A stretch of 64,000 nucleotides of DNA from Lolium rigidum. Its lineage: Eukaryota > Streptophyta > Magnoliopsida > Poales > Poaceae. A program made the translations under genes and the position numbers. Location of the stretch: assembly GCF_022539505.1 (NCBI RefSeq), contig NC_061512.1, positions 254,898,510-254,962,509 of the forward strand. Direction: 5' to 3'. Each line of letters begins with the position of its first letter. Positions within the stretch are counted from its first letter, which is position 1. Positions 22,615 to 34,399 of the stretch are shown piece by piece. The notes beneath the pieces were generated by a model. The model was given only the letters and a program-made list of their open reading frames with translations. It had not been told where the DNA came from and did no database searches.

Positions 22615-24052
22615 GTTCCTACTCGCCCTCGAGTAGGTAAACGATAACACAAATAATTTCTGAAGTGACATGCTACCAACATAATCTTGATCAACATTAT
22701 TATAAAGCATATGAGATGAATGGAGTGATCTGAACAAAAGATTGCTAACAAAGATAATGACTAAACAAATGAATCATATAGCAAAACTTTTTATGAATAG
22801 TACTTTCAAACAAGTATCAATAAGAGTTGCATAAGAGCTAACTCATAAGCAATAAATTCAAAGTAGAATGAATTGAAGCAACACAAAGGATGATTAAGTT
22901 TCAGCAATTGCTTTCAACTTGTAACATGTATATCTCATGGATATTTGTCAACATAGAGTAATATAACAGGTGCAATAAGTAAACATGTAAGAATCAATGC
23001 ACACAGTTAACACAAGTGTTTGCTTCTAAGATAGAAAGAAATGGGTAAACTGACTCAACAGTAAAGTAACAGAATGGCCCTTCGCAGAGGGAAGCAGGGA
23101 TTACTATTTTTGTGCTAAAGCTTTTGTTTTGAAAACATAGAAACAATTTTGTCAACGGTAGTAATAATTCATATGTGCTATGCATAATACTTCCTACAAG
23201 TTGCATGTCTCATGCATAGAGTACTAATAGTGCTCGCACCTTGTCCTACTTAGCTCGGAAAACACGGATTATCATCACATGACATATGCTTCAACCAAGT
23301 GTCACAAAGGGGTACCTCTATGCCGCCTGTACAAATGTCTAAGGAGAAAGCACGCATTGGATTTCTCGCTTTTGATTATTCTCAACTTAGACATCCATAC
23401 CGGGACAACATAGACAACAGATAATGGACTCCTCTTTTTAATGCTTAAGCATTCAACAACAGTTAATATTCTCATAAGAGATTGAGGTTGTATGTCCAAA
23501 CTGAAACTTCCACCATGATGCATGGCTTTAGTTAGCGGCCCAATGTTCTTCTCTAACATATGCATACTCAAACCATTTGATCATGAAATCGCACTTACTT
23601 CAGACAAGACGAACATGCATAGCATCTCACATGATATCCAACAAAGGTAATGTTGATGGCGTCCCCAGAAACATGGTTACCGCTCAACAAACAACTTATA
23701 AGAATTAAGACACATAACTACATATTCATCACCACAATGTTCTTAAGCTATTTGTCCCATGAGCTATATATTGTAAAGGTAAAGGAGTGAAATTTTAAAG
23801 GTAGCACTCAAGTAATTTACTTTGAAATGGCAGAAAAATACCACATAGTAGGTAGATATGGTGGACACAAATGGCATGGGTTTTGGCTCAAGGTGTTTGG
23901 ATGCACGAGAAGCATTTCCTCTCAGTACAAGGTTTGGGCTAGCAAGGTTGTTTGAAGCAAACACAAGTATGAACAGGTACAACAAAACTCACACAAGAAC
24001 ATATTGCAAGCATTATAAGGCTCTACACTGTCTTCCTTGTTGTTCAAACACT
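22615..24052 (-). other. B 3' noncoding region, distal part
   Basis: No gene. It is homologous to C 56750-58180. Near 23070-23110 it holds a GCAGAGGGAAGC block also seen in A, D and O. The tandem hairpins of A and D are absent. Confidence 0.75.
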
Positions 24053-24062
24053 TTACCCGAAA
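24053..24062. repeat. Target-site duplication of the small MULE (left copy)
   Basis: TTACCCGAAA is repeated at 25225-25234. The uninterrupted site is visible in C (about 56727-56744, reverse orientation). Nine or ten bp is the size made by Mutator-like transposases. Confidence 0.85.
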
Positions 24063-25224
24063 GGATAATATGGTGTTGCCATCCGGTGGCAATGCCCCCC
24101 CTTTGGCCACCGTTGGATCTGCCATATAGATTCGGTTTCTATAGAAATGCGATATTTAATCTCAAGCTCTAATTAGCTGCACTATCTGCAAAACACCTGC
24201 ACAAGCTGCAGCATATACCAGTGTTAAGGGGACAGAGCGCTGCAGCATACTGCATTCATGACTGCTTTGTGAATAACTTGTTTGTGCGTAGCCTCCTTCA
24301 TTCAATAAATTTTCACGCCACCAACATGTGGTGATGTCAGGTGCTAGTATTTTAGTACTACTAAAGTGGCCAATTTAGAAGCCACCACTCCTAATTTAAA
24401 TGTGGTCCAAGTAAAAATAAATCATGTGTGGTTCGTGCTCCCATCAGCCTCGGCTACCTCAGCACTTGCAAACCTTTTGATTAAACAGCACTCACTAAAT
24501 CATCACCACAGATACCTATCAGCGACCACCGTGAAACAATTGAAGGCACACGCGGCTTGAATATTTTTCTGGAGAACGAGAACAAGCGCTGCGCCCATGC
24601 TTCGTCTGGACAGATCGATTGAGAGAGTGAGCGGATGCTCCTCCGCTTTTTTTTGCTACATTCGCTCTCCTCTCCATTATTGTCTCACTCAAATGCATGT
24701 TGAAAATACTGTGAAATATTCCTGCTTTTTTAGGCACGCAGGAGCCACTTACGACTGCCTCCGCCACCCAGCCCAGCTTTTGTAGCTACACACTAGCTAG
24801 CGTGCAGCAACAACGTATCAGCCGGCGAGCTCGAGCACTGCCAGCGAGCACAGTGACCTGCTTTTGTACCTATGCATGCCTATTTGTACGTACCCAGCAG
24901 AACACAGCACCGCCATGAATGCCTATTTGTGTGCACATGCTAGCTTGATCAGCAACTCAGCACCATGCATGCATGCTTGTGTACATAGGCGCGCTGGACG
25001 GCCTGACATCAAATGGTCAAACGGCCGGATATGTCGCTGCACATTTCTGCTTGTGTCCTGTCATATCAACGTATAATTAGGATATAGTTTAGTTTTGTAC
25101 CAGATCTATCGAGTTTTAACCGCTCCATAACTAACCATTGTCATTGCAGACCGAATCTCCGGCATATCATCGGACGACAGCCAGATGGGGGGCATTGCCA
25201 CCGGGTGGCTACAAATCCGCTCTC
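24063..25224. mobile_element. Non-autonomous Mutator-like element, 1162 bp
   Basis: The two ends are inverted repeats of about 33 bp or more: the left reads TTGCCATCCGGTGGCAATGC and the reverse complement of the right reads TAGCCACCCGGTGGCAATGC. Both are followed by a run of C, and all are bounded by a 9-10 bp duplication. No transposase and no supportable coding region are present. The middle is moderately AT-rich with GCAGC-rich motifs near 24200-24260. It interrupts the 3' noncoding region of B. Mobilisation would need a MURA-type transposase elsewhere. Its subterminal ACCGTTGGATCTGC resembles the other MULE at 27788. Confidence 0.85.
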
Positions 25225-25234
25225 TTACCCGAAA

Positions 25235-26351
25235 ATATCTAGACTTAGAGAGACCAATCATGCAAATCAAATTAAACAAGCTCTACGGTAGTTCTTCATT
25301 AATAGATTAAACTACATGATGCAAGAGCTTAAACATGATCTATGAGAGCTCAAACAATTGCCAAATTTCCAAACCATATGCATCATTTTCTGATTCCAAC
25401 CAAATAGCAATTTAACGAAGCAATTTCAGTCTTCGCCATGAACATTAAAGCACAATTAAGAACACAAGTGTTCCATATGAAAAAGCGGAGCGTAATATCT
25501 CCAATATAAGGATGGCGGGATCCAACTTTATTCGAAACAAAACTAAAATAAAAACAAACCGACGCTCCAAGTAAAGAACATAGGATGTGATGGAATAAAA
25601 ATATAGTTTCACTAGAAGTGACCTGATAATGTTGTCGATGAAGAAGGGGATGCCTTGGGCATCCCCAAGCTTAGATGCTTGAGTCTTCTTAAAATATGCA
25701 GGGATGAACCACCGGGGCATCCCCAAGCTTAGACCTTTCACTCTTCTTGATCATAGTATATCATCCTCTTCTCTTGACCCTTGAAAACTTCCTTCACACA
25801 AACTTCAAGCAAACTCATTAGAGGGTTAGTGTATAACCAAAATTCACACATTCAGAGGTGACACAATCATTCTTAGCACTTCTGGACATTGCAAAAAGCT
25901 TCTGAAAGTTAATGGAACAAAGAAACTCATTCAACATAGCAAAAGCGGCAATGCGAAATAAAAGATAGAATCTATCAAAAACAGAACAGTCCGTAAAGAT
26001 GAATCTGGCAGGGGCACTTAACTTGCTCAAATGGAAAAACTCAAAACTAATGAAAGTTGCGTACATATATGAGGATCACGCTCGTAAATTTGCAGATTTT
26101 TTCGATTTTTTTACAGAGAGCTCTGCGAGAATTCGTGACAGACAGCAATGCTGTTTCTGCGCAGCGATCCCAAATATAGTATCAACTTTAGCATAGAAAC
26201 TTTACTTGGCACAAAAACATGATAAGGAGAGGTTGCTACAGTAGTAAACAACTTCCAAGACTCAACAATACAGCAAATAAAATGAAACATGGGTTATCTC
26301 CCAAGAAATGCTTTTTTTTAACGCATTTCAGCTAGGCGCAGAAAGTGCAAA
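25235..26351 (-). other. B 3' noncoding region, proximal part
   Basis: Matches C 55610-56740 in reverse. It holds two extra polypurine-tract-like motifs (25657-25675 and 25715-25732). No gene. Confidence 0.75.
25645..25732 (-). other. Two internal polypurine-tract-like motifs of B, one in a palindrome
   Basis: The minus strand shows CTAAGCTTGGGGATGCC twice, about 60 bp apart and about 3 kb before the real tract. The second in transcript order is part of GGGGATGCC-TT-GGGCATCCCC, a 9-bp stem. Equivalent motifs lie in C and D. Confidence 0.6.
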
Positions 26352-26372
26352 TCAAGTATTTTCAATGATACT
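26352..26372 (-). CDS. Last codons of the B ORF, cut off by D
   Basis: After the D duplication site the minus-strand frame reads SIIENT then stop at 26352. It joins the ORF that begins at 49611. The stop lies at the same place as the stop of the C ORF in their shared sequence. Confidence 0.6.
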   Translation of the reverse strand, partial: SIIENT

Positions 26373-27787
26373 TGATGTCTACGGGTGCTTCTATTCTTGT
26401 AGACAGTGTTGGGCCTCCAAGAGCAGAGGTTTGTAGAACAACAGCAAGTTTTTCCTTAAGTGGATCACCCAAGGTTTATCGAACTCAGGGAGGAAGAGGT
26501 CAAAGATATCCCTCTCAAGCAACCCTGCAATCACAAAGCAAGAAGTCTCTTGTGTCCCCAACACACCAAATACACTTGTCGGATGTATAGGTGCACTAGT
26601 TCGACGAAGAGATAGTGAAATACAAGTAGTATGGATGTATATGAGTGGTAATAGCAATCTGAATAAAATATGGCAGCGAGTAAACATGCAACAAAACGAG
26701 TAAACAAACGGAGATTCGATGCTTAGAAGCAAGGCCTAGGGATCCTGCTTTCACTAGTGGACACTCTCAACAATGATCACATAATAGAACCACTCTACAC
26801 TCTTTTGTTGGATGATGAACACCACTAAGCGTGTAGGATTACACGAACCCTCAATGCCGGAGTTAACAAGCTCCACGAGTATTCGATATTCATGTTTAAG
26901 TAACCTTAGAGTGCAAGATAGATCAACACAATTACACCAAGAACTAACATAGCATGCACACTATCACCATCACACTATGAAGGAGGCATAGATCACATCA
27001 ATACTTATCATAGCAATAGTTAACTTCATAATCTACAAGAGATTACAATCATAGCCTACACCAAGTACTACACGAGGCACACACTTGTCACCATTAGACC
27101 GTGCGGGAGGAATAGAGTACTTTAATAACATCACTAGAGTAGCACATAGATGATATTCAACTAGATCACATAAAGAGAGAGATGAACCACATAGCTACGG
27201 CGGAGCCCTCAGCCCCGGGGTGAATTACTCCCTCCTCATCATGGAGACAGCGATGGCGGTGAAGATGGCGGTGGAGACGGCGGTGGAGATGACTCGGGGG
27301 CAATTCCCCGTCCCGGCGGCGTGCCGGAACGAGACTTCTGTCCCCCGAATTGGAGTTTCGCGATGGCGGCGGCTCTGGAAGGTTTCTCGTGTCGTGGTTT
27401 TTCCGTGTCGAGGATTTAGGTCAGGAGGCATCTTATAGGAGAAGAGACGGAGTCGGAGGGGCCACAGGGGGCCCACACACTAGGGTGGCGCGCCCCCCCT
27501 TGGCCGCGCCGCCCTGTGAGGTGGGGCCCTCCTGGCTCCCCTCTGGCCCTTCTTCGGTGCTCTGGAAGCTTTCGGGAAAAATAGGATGTTGGGCGTTGAT
27601 TTCATCCGATTCCGAGAATATTTCCTTTCTAGGATTTCTGAAACCAAAAACAGCAGAAAACAGCAACTGGCCCTTCGGCATCTCGTCAATAGGTTAGTTC
27701 CGGAAAACGCATAATAATGACATATAATGTGTATAAAACATGTAGGTATCATCAATAAAGTAGCATGGAACATAAGAAATTATAGAT
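26373..27787 (-). repeat. D 3' LTR, main part
   Basis: 1415 bp. The last 17 bp (42173-42189) are beyond the inserted MULE; together 1432 bp, against 1431 bp for the right LTR. Differences from the right LTR are concentrated at CAG/CTG sites (ACTCAGGG against ACTCGGGG, CTCCACGAG against CTCCACAG) and in the GC palindrome. Confidence 0.93.
27779..27787. repeat. Target-site duplication of the E-bearing MULE (left copy)
   Basis: ATTATAGAT is repeated at 42164-42172; one more upstream A also matches. The intact D right LTR shows the single-copy site. Confidence 0.9.
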
Positions 27788-28273
27788 GAGAGTGGATTCG
27801 GTGTACAGGGGGGTACGTGCGCACCCCCTAGATACCGTTGGATTTGCTTTTAGATTCGGTAGAAGCTAACGGAGATAAAACGGTCCTGAAATCTCTCTCC
27901 CATCCCCATCGAGCGCGGGCGAGGGGGCGACCGATTGACCGCGCCCCGCAAGTTCTTAAACCAATCATTAACGCCCAGATTCCCTAGCTGCATCTCCACA
28001 TGAGCTACTACCCCCACCACTTTTCTGTATCAGACAACAGTAGCAGCAAGGGCGTCGATGTGCGGCGGCGCTTGAGCAGGACCGAACTCGTGAGGAAGAA
28101 TCAGCTGTGAAACCCACGGAAGACGCTCCTACCTCCGACGCCCAAATCCACGCCGCATCTTCCGATCCGGTTGACCGCCGCCGCTCGGCGCAGAGAGGCC
28201 CTGGCCGTGAGCAGTGCTTCTCGTCCGGCCCATCGACTGACTCGAGCGATGGAGAAAGTGTACCAGCTCCTCC

Positions 28274-28838
28274 GTGCGGCCCTACCTCTCTGTCTCCCTG
28301 GTTCTCCATGGCGGAGATGAAGAATCCCGACCGAATCTGTTCGTAAAGAGAGGTGGTGCTCTTTATCGATCTAAACTTCCATGCGACTTTGGTTCCTCTC
28401 GTAGGCTTGGGACGAATCGATTGGAGAGCAGCCGCCGTGGACCGCCCGATTGGAGAGCGACCGAGCATCCTCCTGCATCGAGCACGGCAGGCTCGATTCC
28501 GCTGGCGAGCCTGGGCCTCGCCGCCGTGGATGGCGCCGCCGCCGCTTGGAAGAGAGGCGATGGGGAGCTGCGGCCAGATTGGATGGCGGCGCCGCCGTCG
28601 ATTTTCCCCGCTGCTCCGTGTCGGCCTCCCCGGCTGCCCGCACTCGGCGGTGAGAGCGGCGGCCTTCCCGGCGGCCCGTGCTCCCCAGCGAGCACCGGGT
28701 GGTGGATGGTGCGCCTGCTACTGCGACGCGGCGACGGCATGCTGCACTGCATCTGGCGCTCCGGCGTCACCTGGACGGGGCCACCGCGCCCGACCTCGTC
28801 TCCATGGCGCAGCTTGCAGGAATCGTCGGCGGGGGAGG
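28274..28838 (+). pseudogene. Open frame in the MULE, unidentified, cut by E
   Basis: It opens MRPYLSVSLVLHGGDEE and continues Arg/Pro/Gly/Ala-rich until E enters at 28839. No domain, signal peptide or catalytic motif is recognised. High GC makes long chance frames likely; several other frames are open over the same bases on both strands. It may be captured 5' gene sequence, but coding is not established. Confidence 0.25.
28834..28838. repeat. Target-site duplication GGAGG of element E (left copy)
   Basis: Exactly repeated at 41811-41815. Confidence 0.95.
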
Positions 28839-29223
28839 TGACATAGGCATCCCAAATGGGCCTGCCTAAGGTAGTACCCGGGGTTTACTGAAGGCCCACT
28901 ATCCGAAGAATAAGAAGATTCGGGAGCCCAAGATATATTAAGGAAAGTTAGAATTGTAATAGGAAGTGTTGTTTGTAATCTGGCGGGATGAGTTAGAAAC
29001 CGTCCCGATCTCTGTAACTTGTACGAAACGAAACCCTCGGCTCCGCCTCTTATATAAGGGGGAGTCGAGGGACAAAGAAAGGATCGAATCTATCGTCAAC
29101 ATAACCCTAGTTTTCATAATCGTCGAGTACTTTCCGCCTAAACCTTCGAGATCTACTTGCCCTCTACTTCTAGCAAAACCCTAGTCTACAATCCGTAGGC
29201 ATTGACAAGTTAATCCCTTGTCA
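28839..29223 (+). repeat. E 5' LTR
   Basis: 385 bp from TGACATAGGC to CCCTTGTCA. It contains a TATA box at 29051-29058. It matches the 3' LTR except for CTGG/CCGG, TCTGTAA/TCTCGTAA, one G in a run, TATCGTC/TACTGTC and CCGTAGG/CTGTAGG. Confidence 0.97.
29051..29058 (+). promoter_or_regulatory. TATA box of the E LTR
   Basis: TATATAAG in CT/GC-rich context, about 170 bp before the LTR end; also present in the 3' LTR (about 41640). Probable start signal for the genomic RNA. Confidence 0.7.
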
Positions 29224-29225
29224 AT

Positions 29226-29244
29226 TGGCGCCGTCTCGTGGGAA
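29226..29244 (+). other. E primer-binding site
   Basis: Reads TGGCGCCGTCTCGTGGGAA, two bases after the LTR. A CTCG sits where CTG is expected in this type of site, another example of the window-wide anomaly. Confidence 0.75.
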
Positions 29245-29270
29245 TTAGAGGTTGCAAGGAGCTGATCTTG

Positions 29271-31182
29271 ATGGCACGTTCAAGATCTTCGACTTCATCA
29301 ACGAAGCAAGCAACGCGATGGATCGAGGTAACAAGGGAAAAACTGATCTATTCAATTTTATTCCTCACCCGCCCTCCCGTATGGATGCATGTGCCTATCT
29401 GGAGGAGCCCATCATCATGACGTTCGGAGAATTCCGATTTGGCGTCAACAAAGAAGGATCCTACCGTCTCGAAGATCCGATCTCGTCGGAATTTTCAGCG
29501 GTCGATTCTAGCTTTTCGTCGAGTGACGAGAAGTTTTCTTCGCCATACTTCATCGACACTAAGGCGAAGGGAAAGCTCGCCAAGATCTTCAGCAACACAT
29601 CCTTCGAGTCGTCTGCGGACTCCTTTATAAGCAGCGACTCCGAAAGCGTCGGCAGCCTTCAACTTCATCGACAAATCTGTCGCCATCGGGAAGGTCTTCA
29701 CCACTCTGTATGATGGTGTCACCAACCTTGACAAAAATCAATTCGCAAAATACCACCAGATCTGTGCAATAGAAGAAACGGGTACATCAGAACCACAAAC
29801 ATCAGAGGCTTTCGACGATTTGGGAAATCCATACGTCGATCTCGCTGATCTCAGGAAAGGCCTGGGCACTAAATATGCCGGATCTTCAACTCGCGCAAAA
29901 GTCCAACTCCCGCAAGCTGCGTGGGATAGGGCTGCGAGAGCCATGGATGGATCAGAACCAATGAATACTACTGCTACCGTACAAGAGTTACAGGCATATC
30001 AATATAGACTTGCTCGGGTAAGCAGAGATTTGGAAAAACAGACAGCATCCCTGAATAGGAGGAAAGAAGCAGCTTCTGCATCAAGCAGACGCCGAGCAGA
30101 TTTAAGTCGCCTTTCAGGAAATACGGGAGATAGTCACAGAGAAGCTCGGAGGAGAGCAATGTCTCGGTTGCAAAACATACCCGAAGCAGAAAGAGGAAAC
30201 ATAATCCAAAATCTCGACATGTCCTTTATGTCGATTGATGAAAGAGGAAATATAATCCCAAAAACGCCAGAAGCAGGTTACATGGCAACACAAGCGTACA
30301 TCTTGGCGTCTAGACCACCTCCTGGGGACCCGAGAGAACCATTGTTCAATATGGCGATGGCTGGAGTAGGCGTAATGGGAACAGCGTTTGCAACAACGCC
30401 TCCCGAAGAAAATCCTGGGCAAAATAATCCACGACCCAACACAGCAGTCCAAGATCCCCCAAGGACAAGTGGAGCGAGAGACACAGCAGTCCAAGTAAGG
30501 GTGGACAGAGCACGACAAGAAAGAAGGGAGCGTCAGCACTCACCAGAGGTTGCCGACGAAGATATGTGTGGGCTCCCGTGTTTCACGAGAAGAGTTCGAA
30601 AGACTCGAGTCCCAAAAGGGTTCAAGCTACCCGAAAATTTCAAGAAATTCGACGGCTCGCAAGATCCCGAGGATTGGCTCGTAGATTATCTCGAGATGGT
30701 GAAACCGGTAGGAGGAACCGGAGCAACGACTATGCAAAGTATTCAAGTTCACCCGAGCGGTGCCGCGAGATCTTGGATAAAGAAACTCCCCTAAATTCCA
30801 TCGACAACTGGGATAACTTTGAGGATATCTTCGTGAAAAACTTCCGATCCACCCGCAAGAAACCTCGCGTCGTTGGAAGAGTTGAGGGCATGTCGACAAA
30901 AACACGACGAATCGATGAGGAAATATATACGGCGGTGGAACATCATAAAGAACTCGGCAGAAGATATATCTGACGAGAGGGCAATAGATGCGTTTGTGGC
31001 AGGAGTTCGCCGAGCAGATTTCATCGAGGACTTAGGGAGAACTAACCCTAAGACCATATCAGCACTCATGGAAATAGCCAATAAATGGGCAGATGGTGAA
31101 GACGCAATATACAACAAGCGACACAGGTCGCCAGAAGAGGATCGTGGTCGAAATTATCAAAATAGAAGGCGATTTTCTCGCT
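29271..31182 (+). pseudogene. E gag, frame-broken
   Basis: Begins about ATG 29271. An N-terminal section (to about 29710) and a long open section (29820-30794) contain a Ser/Arg-rich linker. The Gag core follows: KGFKLPENFKKFDGSQDPE at about 30619-30673, then SGAARSWIKKLP. It continues in another frame with DNWDNFEDIFVKNF, then ELRACRQKHDESMRKYIRRW and a helix-rich end to about 31180. Breaks: an extra C after CAGC near 29655, a C-run change near 30790, CTCG for CTG at 30864-30867, and TAG at about 31183 where CAG would read through. It forms the retroelement capsid. Confidence 0.8.
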
Positions 31183-31364
31183 AGTTCTACAACAACGATG
31201 CTCCCGGCCATATATCGGCTGGTTTTCGAGGAAATCCTGGAGGAAATAGTCGAGATGATTATCAAAGGAGTAATGAGCAACAAGGCGACAATAGAGGTGA
31301 TTTTCGCGGCAACAGGCAAAATAGTGGACCCGGGATTCAAAGACCTTACGTATCTCCCGAGGAG

Positions 31365-32432
31365 ATGATGAACGGTCCATGTCAAATGCACTTTTACCTC
31401 GACAACAATGGAAAAAGGCAGTCGGGACATCTTCAGAAAGACTGCCGTAATTTTCAGGCAATGCTACGAGCCGCAGGAATTGCAAATGCTCAAGCAAACA
31501 ACAGAAACCCCCGGGAGCCAAGGAGTGAGATCCACCTTCCACCTCCTCCCGCAATTACCGACGAAAATCGACATCAGCTCAGAATAGCGGCAGCACCACA
31601 CCCACCTCCATATGTTGATCCTAACTCTAACGGTGTGGTCTCGATGATTCAGAAAGCTAGGCCATCAAACAGGGCGCAGAAGGTAATTTCGCGACAAGTG
31701 TTCATGGCAGAGAAGATGCCTCCACCAACAGTCGAGTACTTAAATTGGTCGGGGCAAGACATCGGCTTCACAATCGCAGACCATCCACGAGCAAGTTCCG
31801 CGACCGGGGCAATCAGCACTCATCTTACCCGCGATGAATCGCTGGTTTTGACGTGTCGAGAGTTTTCATAGATGGCGGCAGCAGCTTAAACCTCATGTAC
31901 GCAGATACATTGAGGAAGATGAACATATCCCTGGCAAATTTGAAACCAACTGATACACGTTTCCATGGGATCACACCAGAGAAGCCAAGTTATCCATTGG
32001 GCAAAATCAACCTCGACGTTCGGCTTTGGAACCCGAGAAAACTACGGGATAGAGAATCCGGAGTTCGAAGTTGTGGATTTCCCGTCGCAAGTATCACGCT
32101 TTGTTGGGACGACCGGCGTATGCCGGGTTCATGGCGATGCCGCATTATACATATCCGTTGTGGAGGTTGCTCGGGCCCAAGGGACCTATCACAATCAAAG
32201 GAAGTTTCGCGTTATCCGATAAATGCGACAAGGATTTTCATCGACTATCGAAACTTTCGGGATGCAAGCGAATATGCGGCGCCACGGTTCACCGATTATG
32301 ATGTACTGCCAGAGGTAGGGAGATCTTCTAAGGAGCCAACTTTCAACACAAACAAGGATTCAAAAGAGGTACAGATCCACCCGACAGATCCAAAGAAAAC
32401 GACGTCCATTGCCGCAAACATGGATGTCGCAT
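31365..32432 (+). pseudogene. E gag end and protease, frame-broken
   Basis: From 31365 a frame carries CQMHFYLDNNGKRQSGHLQ, an atypical Cys/His motif near the Gag end, then a Pro-rich linker to about 31850. The protease follows in another frame with VFIDGGSSLNLMYADTL (about 31863-31913); the D-G-G-S is the aspartic active site. Then LLGRPAYAGFMAMPHYTYP appears (about 32101-32157) in a third frame. Breaks are near 31848, 32030, 32080 (CAAG for CAG) and 32270. It processes the polyprotein. Confidence 0.75.
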
Positions 32433-33700
32433 AGGAAAGCGCGCTCGTCGAGTTCCTCCGTGAGCACTGGAAAATCTTCGCATGGTGTCCGAGCCGACAT
32501 GCCAGGAGTACCCAGGGAACTTGCCGAGCACCACCTCAATTTGGATCCTCTCGCAAAACCAGTAAAGCAACCTTTGCGGCGTTTTTCGGAGCCTAGTCGC
32601 AAAGCCATGTTATCTGAAATAGATCGACTAAAAGATGCTGGTTTCATCAGGGAAATATCGACAGAAGCCACGTGGGTAGCTAACCCAGTGATGGTGCCGA
32701 AAAAACACACAATAGTCCTTCGCATGTGCGTCGACTTCACGTGTCTCAATAAACATTGTCCTAAGGATCACTTTCCCCTCCCAAGGATCGATCAAATCAT
32801 CGATTCCACGGCAGGATGCGAACGTCTTTCCTTTTTGGACGCATACTCTGGTTATAACCAGATCAGGTTAAAAGAAGAAGATGAAGCCAAGACAGCGTTC
32901 ATTACACCTTATGGCGTGTTTTGTTACGGAACAATGCCCTTTGGTCCGAAAACGCGGGAGCAACATACCAGCGGATGATGCAGAAGTGCTTAGCAACACA
33001 GATTGGAAAAAATGTACAAGTCTACATCGATGATGTCGTAATAACATCAAAGAAAGGGTCGACTTTGATCGAAGATTTGAAGGAAACTTTCGATAACCTC
33101 GACAAGTTCTGCCTCAAGCTAAACCCGACAAAGTGCTCTTTCGGAGTTCCCGCAGGAGAACTTCTCGGGTTTTTGGTATCAGCAAGGGGGATTGAAGCTA
33201 ATCCCGAAAAAATACAGGCCATTGTTACTATGCGAAAGCCAACAAAGCTGAAAGAAATACAACAGTTAACGGGGCGAGTCGCAGCTTTAAGCAGATTCGT
33301 CGCCAGGCTAGGAGAAAGGGCACTGCCGTTCTATACACTGATCAAACAAGGGGAAAAATTTCAATGGAACGAGGAAGCAGATAGAGCCTTCGAGAACCTC
33401 AAGCGAGCAATTTCGACACCACCAATATTGGTGGCACCGAAAGAGAAAGAACCTCTCCTCTTATACATTGCAGCCACACCTCGGGTGGTCGGCACGGCCC
33501 TAGTAGTCGAGAGAGAAGAAGAAGGCAAGCTTCATGGAGTTCGGAGGCCGAGTATATTTCATCGCGAAGTACTATCGCCCTCAAAACAGCGGTACCCGCA
33601 ATATCGAAACCGGCATATGGAGTATTCACGACAAGAAGAAAATTGCGACACTATTTTTCGGCGCACCCGATAATAGTGGTCAACGAGGCTCCCTTGTCAA
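32433..33700 (+). pseudogene. E reverse transcriptase and first RNase H, frame-broken
   Basis: A TAG at 32432-32434 separates it from protease. RT motifs: ATWVANPVMVPKK, MCVDFTCLNKHCPKDHFPLP, FLDAYSGYNQI, and the active site YIDDVVITS at about 33026-33052. The connection and RNase H section follows: PPILVAPKEKEPLLLYIAA, then EVLSPSKQRYPQY. A break at 32490-32493 is CGAG for CAG. One near 32951 combines CCG for CTG and a lost A. Between 33536 and 33665 six CAG/CTG sites appear altered. It copies RNA to DNA and removes the RNA strand. Confidence 0.85.
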
Positions 33701-33859
33701 ATATACCGAACAACCCAGAGCTACGGGTCGTGTCTCCCTTTGGGGAATAGAACTTTCCCCTCGGGACATCACGTATGAAAAAGAAAAGCAATAAAATCGC
33801 AGGTCTTACCGGATTTCATTGCAGAGTGGATGGAACTACAAAACACGGGACCCCCGGAT

Positions 33860-34390
33860 TTATCGAGAACTTGGACCATGAACTTCGACGGGTCCAAAAG
33901 ATTGGAAGGTGCTGGAGCAGTGCGTGATATTGGTATCACCTGAAGGCGACAAGTTGAAGTACGTTCTGCGGATGACGTTCCCAAACGCGTCTAACAATGA
34001 AGCAGAATATGAAGCTCTCATACACGGGATGAAGATGGCGAAAGCTTGCGGTGCAACCCGACTGAAAATTTTCGGTGACTCACAATTGGTGGCACAGCAA
34101 GTCATGAACCAATGCGATGCAGTCAATGAAAGTATGATAGCATACAAAGAGGTGTACAATGAGCTCGAGAAGTTATTCGATGGTTGCGAAGTAAATCACA
34201 TCAGCAGGATGAGCAACGATGAAGCCGACGTTCTTGCAAACATCGGGTCACAGTGTCTCGCGATACCTCCAGGCGTGTTTTGGGAAGAGATAAGCGAGAG
34301 ATCAACAAAGCCAGTGAAAACAAAGAAGGAGAAGAAAGAGAAAACCTCGAGTATCACCAAAGACACAGCAGAAGAAGAAGAAGAACAGGA
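33860..34390 (+). pseudogene. E second RNase H domain (Tat-type) and linker
   Basis: MNFDGSKRLEGAGA (about 33880-33921) gives the first catalytic Asp. After one break (33925-33930, CGTG for CTG), SNNEAEYEALIHGMKMAKA supplies the Glu, GDSQLVAQQV the next Asp, and SRMSNDEADVLANIGSQ the last. This is a complete second RNase H with a DEDD-type set, following the RT-linked one, as in Tat-lineage elements. The linker is Lys/Glu-rich (34310-34390). It likely contributes to plus-strand priming or template removal. Confidence 0.8.
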
Positions 34391-34399
34391 GCTAGTCAT

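Noticed and set aside
26368..26372. Doubt whether D has a true target duplication
   Set aside because: ATACT and GTACT differ at one base, but the LTR pair, primer site and polypurine tract fix both ends, so a single later change is the simplest reading.
28363..28770. Overlapping long frames on both strands of the MULE interior
   Set aside because: High GC removes stop codons, so several frames are open by chance; no product could be recognised.
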